This document shows positions 58,520 through 64,000 of a DNA stretch of 64,000 nucleotides, one piece after another. Positions within the stretch are counted from its first letter, which is position 1. Each line of letters opens with the position of its first letter. Position numbers and translations under genes: made by a program. Origin of the DNA: Melanopsichium pennsylvanicum (lineage: Eukaryota; Basidiomycota; Ustilaginomycetes; Ustilaginales); contig OAPG01000006.1 in NCBI GenBank assembly GCA_900208305.1, forward strand, positions 806,001 to 870,000. The letters are read 5' to 3'. The notes below the pieces were generated by a model. It was not told the DNA's origin. It worked only from the letters and a program-made list of their open reading frames with translations, and searched no databases.

Positions 58520-59600
58520 ATGACCTTCAACAAGACTTTCACCGTTTTGCTCCTCTGCGCTTCGATCATGCTCGCTGTAAGTTCTGGTCGACCCTCTTTG
58601 ATTTATCGCTTCATCAAATCGCTGACCTTACCTTCTCTCGGCCCTGCTTCGAAATGGTCCGTCTTCGCAAAATAGGATGGGTCCATCCTTGATCAGCCAG
58701 AAGACAGCAAGCTGGTTCAACGCAACTTTAAGGATTGTGCCACTGCCAGGGTCAACTACTTGTGGGATCACAAGCCCCAAGGGGCCCTTGCTGCAATTTG
58801 CTATTCCGGAAAATACGAACTTCACAATTACGATGCGAAGCATTTAAAAAGAGACGACCCTCTCGTATGCAGCCAGAAGTCGTTCTGGAAGATCCACAAA
58901 AAAAATAGGTGAGTACTGTGTTCCTTACTGTGCATTTCTCACTCCCTTCTGGCTCAGGTCGTATGCTGACCCACAGATGAGAATTCGGATGTTCTGTGTT
59001 TCAGGTACAATTGCTTCTATTTCTTGAAGGAAAACAAATTCTGGCCTGACTCTGCTGTTGGAGATGACAACTTGCAGGTGAAGTACTCAGAAGAGAAGTG
59101 CCTTTTCTACGAAGAATACTCTGACAATACCTGGATGGACTGCAATGAAGGCTACCGCACGCACTAACCTTAGGACCCTACTTGCCATCATTCAGCCAAC
59201 ACTGTTAGCGTCGTGCATGTATGGCCGCAGATCCCCTTCCAACTGAGCCTTATAATTCCAAGTCACTTTCGCCTCTGTTTAATCAAGAAGCCACGGCAGA
59301 TTTACCCCAGTTGTGTGGTGATCGGCGGGACGATGTGTATCGATCCGCTCTTTTTGCATAAATCTTGCTCGTCCTTTGCTCTTTTGAAGTTTGTCCGCAT
59401 CCCCACATCTGTCTTAACCTTCTCGATCGCCTGGATCGCGTCAAATCACTGTCTCATCACTGTTGCTTCTAGTGTTACACTTGTGTGCACTCAAACCTTG
59501 CACGCCCAAGGCCACCTCTCATCGCAACTTGTGCCCTGTTCATGTCACACAAACGGTTTGGTATTGACAACGTTTCACATACGCCTGAACCTCGCCCTTC
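57821..59600 (+). repeat. Duplicated segment, copy B
   Basis: The partner of 54806-56570 at offset +3015 until the end of the secreted-protein gene, then with small indels. Beyond the effector stop (59167) the two copies differ by scattered substitutions. Copy B continues into the second gene, where copy A breaks off. Confidence 0.85.
58520..59167 (+). CDS. Small secreted cysteine-containing protein, candidate effector, copy B
   Basis: Three exons: 58520-58576, 58676-58908 and 59005-59167, with the same exon and intron lengths as copy A, encoding 150 residues. The signal peptide, intron 1 and exon 2 are identical to copy A. Exon 3 differs at 15 of 53 residues with no length change: YNCFYF, KFWPDS, KYSEEKCLFYEEYSDN and NEGYRTH replace the corresponding copy A segments. 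All six mature cysteines are kept, which argues that both copies are functional and fold alike. The promoter region is identical to copy A over at least 690 bp, so expression should be shared. A role at the host interface is inference from secretion, size and duplication. Confidence 0.78.
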
Positions 59601-60160
59601 TGTCGACATTCCTAGCCTTTGCTGTTTCCCTTGCCTTACGAGAACGAGATGCAGCCCTGCTCGAATCATACTAAGATCGGATCTCTACTTTCTCTGCATT
59701 CAAGACTGTGTGTTCCTTGACAATCTATTCAGGACGTGATCCCAGTGCATTCACAAGGAATCCGCAGCGCCGCGAGACAGACCTTGATCACTGCACGAAA
59801 AAATCGAGTGCTCAATATGTACACCCTGTACGCCCCGAGCAACGCAACCGCAAGCATTTTCTACCACGGCAATTACAATGTCACCACTTGGGACAAAGCG
59901 CAATACAAGTTTTCAGTGAAATCAAGTGTGTTCATCACCGCTCCTTCTTTTCGAGCAGCCTGACAGAGACTTTGTACTGTTCCTTTATGATGCGTATCAA
60001 TCGAGAGAATTCTCTGTCGCCATTATGCGTTCAAATTCGGGTTGTCTTTGTGCGAGGAATGGAAGACTTTGCATCCATGTTTGCCCATTTCGAGTGACGG
60101 CCCTGGTCAATCTACAATATTTTTTACTGATTCAGGTTCCGGCTTGGAACGACAACTGAC
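59579..60160 (+). pseudogene. Decayed second secreted-protein gene of the duplicated unit
   Basis: At the point where copy A has an ATG (56548-56550), copy B reads ATA (59579-59581). The following frame (RLNLALLSTFLAFAVSLALR) is a clear signal-peptide-like stretch but stops at 59674. A likely second exon starts after an ATTCAG acceptor at about 59733 and encodes an ordinary-looking extracellular segment (YTLYAPSNATASIFYHGNY). Its frame is broken near 59953, after which a different frame continues with plausible protein (FVLFLYDAYQSREFSVAI). Loss of the start codon plus a frame break support a pseudogene. The alternatives are an unrecognised upstream exon and splicing around the break. Confidence 0.55.
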
Positions 60161-60262
60161 GCTGGACGCTCGACAAGTACACACCACGCGCGGTTTCATG
60201 TTCCTAGACATTCACCACCTCGCCTCTGTCTTTTTCCTTAGCAATCAATACTTGGAATCCTT

Positions 60263-61891
60263 TCAACGCTGGAATTCGCGTTCTTGCTTAGAGCTCTCCT
60301 CATCCACGACAATTTGGTCAGCATCGCTGTTCTTGACCCTTTCGATAGCCTCCTTTGCACTGATGACTGGTTCGGTTCCATCGCCGACTTCGCCTTGCCA
60401 ACCATTGTCGACCAAGTAGGTGAGCCAATTTCTGTCCTCCTCGGCGAGATCGAACTTTGTCGTTTCAGGAATGCAAAAGTATACGAGCGCGATACCGATC
60501 AAGCCTAAACAGGCCGAGATAATAAACACCCATTTCTTGCCCAGATGATGCTGAATAGGCGTGAACACTTGAACTCCAACCGCCGCTCCCGTCTTACCAA
60601 ATGCGGCCGAAATACCATAGAATGTTCCTCGTAATGATGAAGGATAAATTTCGGCGGATACAAGACCACACTGATTTCCAGGACCGAAATTTCCTACAGC
60701 TGATATTAGACCGAAGAGAATGACAAACAGGGGTGAAATCTTGACGATTTTGTCGTAAGAGAGGCCAATGATGAGGCCTAGTACGACGAAACCTCCCAAG
60801 CCGAGCATGAAGCATAGTCTGGACCCGAATTTGGGGAGTGCGAGGACGCCGAGGATGACACCCGGAATACCGATCGATGAAAGGAGCAGCTGCCATTCTG
60901 CAACATGAAGAAGGGTAGGATTTTTTACTACCGTCGAGATGATGGTTCCCGAGAAGACTCCGAGAGGAAAGACTACAAAGTCGTAAACGAACCAAACACC
61001 TGCTGTGCCTAGGAGTCGTTTCCAGTACCTGCGCAATGCGAGCATATAAGGTACTTTTTTACGCATCGCAGTCTTACGGTAGAGCTCAGAGTTAAGAACA
61101 AGCATTCGAAAGTAAAAAATAATCAATGGGAAAAGGGCACCGAAGCCGAAAACGACACGCCAAATGATGCCGAGATCGCGAAATCCAGCCGGATCGTTTT
61201 GGTCATTGTAGCCAGTAATCTTGAGAAGGATGAGAAAGAAAGAGAGTGAAACGACGGTTCCAAAAGCAAGAACGAGATTGGTAACCAAGATGAACACTTG
61301 GGAACGGTGTTTCTTGCCAAGACGTTGATTCGCAGCTTCAGAAGCACTAGTGGAAGAAGCCGGATACTCGCCTCCCACCCCCAAACCCACGCATCCTCTT
61401 GCAACTGTGAGCCACCAAAACATATTTTCCGGCTTACCATTGACTGGATAGGCAGCTGTGGCGAAAATGGCGCCCAAAACGAGCAAAGCGGTTGTAATCG
61501 AGACACCTGCTTTCCTACCAACTCTGTCGCAAATAATACCGACGACAATTTGACCAATGATAGCTCCCACTAGCGAAGCATTCGAGATACGAGTCGAAAC
61601 CGATCCATTATAGATCTTGGAACCATATCTTGTCTTGAAGACGACATTGGTCATGGTCATGAGCGAGTTTTGGTAACCATCGCTGAGAAGCGCACAACCT
61701 GCTGCAAGAATGAGCAAGATCGAATTGTTAGAACGAGGTTTGAGCTTGACATGACTTGTCTGTGAAGAAACATTTATGATTTTGGGAGCGAAAGAGGAAG
61801 GGCAAGCGGTCTTGTCCTCTTTCAAGTCGTGCGAGTTGGTGCTACTATTTGTACGGCGTGTGGCCGAGAGGGTGGGTACGGTTGACTCCAT
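60263..61891 (-). CDS. Major facilitator superfamily permease, GIT1-like
   Basis: An intronless 542-residue frame with about 12 hydrophobic segments after a 55-residue hydrophilic N-terminus. The segment SDGYQNSLMTMTNVVF opens TM1-2. The MFS motif between TM2 and TM3 is GIICDRVGRKAG, and VARGCVGLGVGGEYPASS lies in TM4. The TM7 region carries WFVYDFVVFPLG, and the C-terminal half GIPGVILGVLALPKFG. These features fit the phosphate/organophosphate branch, in particular fungal glycerophosphoinositol permeases (Git1-like), rather than sugar transporters. Such proteins take up glycerophosphodiesters as phosphate and inositol sources at the plasma membrane. Substrate assignment is inference. Its 3' end is only about 100 bp from the pseudogene. 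Confidence 0.8.
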   Translation of the reverse strand: MESTVPTLSATRRTNSSTNSHDLKEDKTACPSSFAPKIINVSSQTSHVKLKPRSNNSILLILAAGCALLSDGYQNSLMTMTNVVFKTRYGSKIYNGSVSTRISNASLVGAIIGQIVVGIICDRVGRKAGVSITTALLVLGAIFATAAYPVNGKPENMFWWLTVARGCVGLGVGGEYPASSTSASEAANQRLGKKHRSQVFILVTNLVLAFGTVVSLSFFLILLKITGYNDQNDPAGFRDLGIIWRVVFGFGALFPLIIFYFRMLVLNSELYRKTAMRKKVPYMLALRRYWKRLLGTAGVWFVYDFVVFPLGVFSGTIISTVVKNPTLLHVAEWQLLLSSIGIPGVILGVLALPKFGSRLCFMLGLGGFVVLGLIIGLSYDKIVKISPLFVILFGLISAVGNFGPGNQCGLVSAEIYPSSLRGTFYGISAAFGKTGAAVGVQVFTPIQHHLGKKWVFIISACLGLIGIALVYFCIPETTKFDLAEEDRNWLTYLVDNGWQGEVGDGTEPVISAKEAIERVKNSDADQIVVDEESSKQEREFQR

Positions 61892-62942
61892 CGCAGATGA
61901 AATGTCTACTTGCTGGTAAATGACTGGTAGAGGCTTTAGTCTATTGTGAGAAGGATACGATATGATCAGATCGAATTGGCTTTTTCTTATATCAAGTTGC
62001 GACCGACGATGAGAGGAGAGAGAGAGAGCAGTGTGCTTGTGTTTCCGGGAGTGTCAAATAGTCAATCTGGTATGCATTTATATTCATGGATTAGTGCCCT
62101 TCACATCTCTTCTCAGGGGTGCAACAGTATAATACGGGCTATCTTGATCTCGTAACGCATACCCACATGAATATCAAGACTAGGTTGTGCAGAGAATAGA
62201 CGTCTAGCAGAATTGGACAGCTTTCAAAAAAAAATTATTTTATTAATTTTTGATTTTTTGATTATATGAATTATTCTTTTTTGTTGGCGACAGGAACAGG
62301 AAGCGCTTGGGCACAAAACCACGGGGCGATTTAAAGCTGCTGTTCGAAAAATGCATCTGCCGCAGGGTGAATTTTTCTCTAACCGACGGCACTTAAACTG
62401 CCGACTACATCGTTGAGTCGTAAATATTGTACATTAATTTGAATACAGTACACTGTAGTTACTGTAACCCTAAGTTTGAAAAAGTAAGCGAGGCGTTTTG
62501 TCTGATTTTAATTGATACCAAATTCAAGTTGTTCAGTTCCGCACGTGCACCAACAGTGATTCACACAAACGCACACAAATAGACTCTCTGTTTCTCTCTC
62601 TGTCTGTAGTTAAATTACAGCTTTTTATTCAATCGAGCAACGGCAGATTTCAGAATGTTGAGTCGATATGCAAAGATGTTGCACGTTCACAATGCATCCA
62701 AAGGCGTTAATTAGCCGCCTCTCATACCCATTTGGACCGTTATCAAAATGCTGGCACGTTGTGTATACCACCACGTCGTATTCGGTCCTTACTCGGTCAA
62801 TCCTTTGCTCCTGATCAAGCGATAAATTCTCAGCTCAATGTGAACTTCATTCGTATCCTTTTCTCTTTCTACTCTTACGTTCGTCTCATCATTTTGTATT
62901 GAAATTACACAAAGGAATCTACCAACAAAACCTGAAAACCTT
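61892..62942. other. Intergenic region upstream of the permease gene
   Basis: 1.05 kb, A/T-rich at 62225-62282, with TATTGTACATTAATTTG and TACAGTACACTGTAGTTACTG stretches at 62425-62465. No gene was recognised. Confidence 0.4.
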
Positions 62943-64000
62943 TCACTTAGTAACAGCAATCCGGGCCCTTAACCTCGCTTCCAACTTCTCCATCATCTGA
63001 GCTAAAGATTCATCCTCACTAGCAACCCCACCTCCAACACCACCACTCGCAGTCATAGGTTTCCTCTCTTGCAAATCCAAATTTTCATAGTACACCGCTT
63101 TCCTCGTATGACCCATTCTCCAAAGTTTAAATGTCTTGACCATTTCTTCCATTTCTCTAGCAACACCACCATTTGGAAACCTCGCTGCCAGTGTGCGCAA
63201 CTTTGCTTCGCGAACAGCACGAATCCAATGAACCTGACCACTAGGTAGGTATTCGTTTGAATACGGAACCTCGCTAAACTGAATCGTCTTGATCTGCTCC
63301 TTACCCAAACCACCAACTGTATCCAGCTTGGTCTGAGTGGATGTAGGCGGCCAAATCCAGTTGTACAACCTATTCAACAATCCAGGTGACCATTTCCATG
63401 ACAAACATGTCGACACCTTGGCGCCAGAATCTCGACATACCACCTCCCCTTCTTTCACACCCACTTGCGCAGTCGCAATTCGACATGCTGGTTGAGTACG
63501 CAAAGGAATATCCAACAACGCATCCAGTGTTCTAATGAGCAGTGAGTGATCGCCAGAAACACCGTCGAAATCATCAATACCCCAACCGTGAAAACCTTGA
63601 GCGTGCGACATCCACACATCCTTCTGGATCTTTTCTTCCTTTAACGTGTCAAAAAAGTGACGGAAAGCGGCCTTGAGTGCCAAGTGACCTTGTCCGAGTA
63701 CGTCTGCTGCTTGCTGCTCTCGACCTTGTTCAAGTAAAGTTTGGCATTCCGCGATGGAGCGGTAGAGTTGGAGAGAGATGCGCTCCATCTGGTAAAAAAC
63801 GAAAGCATTGTAGCGTTCTGCGTCGACCACCGACTTTTGAGGCATATGTCGCATGTTGGAGTACGCCATCTCTAACTCATCACCATCAGGCATGACGTTG
63901 ATGAGCGTCATCGTGAAGAGGCAGCCACCGCTCGAGTCGATACCGTAAAAATCGTTGAGCCAACGCAAGGGAGCGTTAATGGAATTGGGAAAAGCCAACT
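62943..64000 (-). CDS. Indoleamine 2,3-dioxygenase-like protein (5' end outside window)
   Basis: An open frame runs off the right edge; the 352 residues visible lack the start. The family fingerprint is GVSGDHSLLIRTLDALLDIPL, which parallels the IDO block where Gly-x-Ser-Gly precedes a Leu-Asp-x-Leu-Leu-Gly-Ile helix. It is preceded by LFTMTLINVMPDGDELEMAY and a long helical region. A late segment LWRMGHTRKAVYY aligns with the proximal haem-histidine region, and EYLPSGQVHWIRAVRE with the YMPxxHRxFL block, although the histidine of that block is replaced by Gln. IDO enzymes open the indole ring of tryptophan using haem. Given these changes it could be a divergent or non-catalytic member. Confidence 0.6.
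   Translation of the reverse strand, partial: LAFPNSINAPLRWLNDFYGIDSSGGCLFTMTLINVMPDGDELEMAYSNMRHMPQKSVVDAERYNAFVFYQMERISLQLYRSIAECQTLLEQGREQQAADVLGQGHLALKAAFRHFFDTLKEEKIQKDVWMSHAQGFHGWGIDDFDGVSGDHSLLIRTLDALLDIPLRTQPACRIATAQVGVKEGEVVCRDSGAKVSTCLSWKWSPGLLNRLYNWIWPPTSTQTKLDTVGGLGKEQIKTIQFSEVPYSNEYLPSGQVHWIRAVREAKLRTLAARFPNGGVAREMEEMVKTFKLWRMGHTRKAVYYENLDLQERKPMTASGGVGGGVASEDESLAQMMEKLEARLRARIAVTK

Overview
This window looks like a nuclear contig of a smut-type basidiomycete (Ustilaginomycotina, probably Ustilaginales). It has about even base composition, dense genes on both strands, few short GT-AG introns (about 80-220 bp, one of 416 bp), low-complexity-rich regulators, and a duplicated locus for a small secreted cysteine protein typical of biotrophic plant pathogens. 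The species cannot be named from the sequence alone.

Layout. 0-8.8 kb (all minus strand): a protein kinase cut by the window edge, a caleosin, and a divergent Ran-like GTPase. 8.8-17 kb: a long plus-strand ORF joining a histidine-phosphatase domain to an HbrB (TORC2 subunit) domain, then a secreted GH18 protein and a zinc alcohol dehydrogenase, both minus. 17-29 kb: DNA polymerase epsilon subunit B (DPB2), an OPT-family transporter with 3.1 kb of gene-free upstream DNA, uracil-DNA glycosylase, and a TXNDC17-like thioredoxin. 29-37 kb: a Gly/Pro/Tyr-rich repeat protein, an R3H-type regulator, mitochondrial ribosomal protein uL6m and cytosolic eL34. 37-45 kb: a 4.7 kb gene-free stretch leading into an NDT80/PhoG-type transcription factor. 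45-52 kb: nucleoside diphosphate kinase, a THO3/Tex1-like WD40 protein, branched-chain 2-oxoacid dehydrogenase E1 beta, and one open frame joining an aldo-keto reductase to mitochondrial ribosomal protein uL10m. 52-60.3 kb: an accessory island with two copies, 3015 bp apart, of a secreted-protein locus, plus a decayed second secreted-protein gene. 60.3-64 kb: a GIT1-like major facilitator permease and the 3' part of an indoleamine 2,3-dioxygenase-like gene.

Most genes are unrelated housekeeping genes. The parts most worth checking are: (1) the effector-like pair, identical over about 1.16 kb but with a last exon that differs at 22 bases, 21 of them changing amino acids; (2) the aldo-keto reductase/uL10m frame, with presequence-like segments inside it and an internal Met that would give a normal-sized ribosomal protein; (3) the phosphatase/HbrB fusion; (4) a Ran paralogue with a destroyed G3 motif; (5) an ATG-less, presequence-like in-frame extension upstream of uracil-DNA glycosylase.
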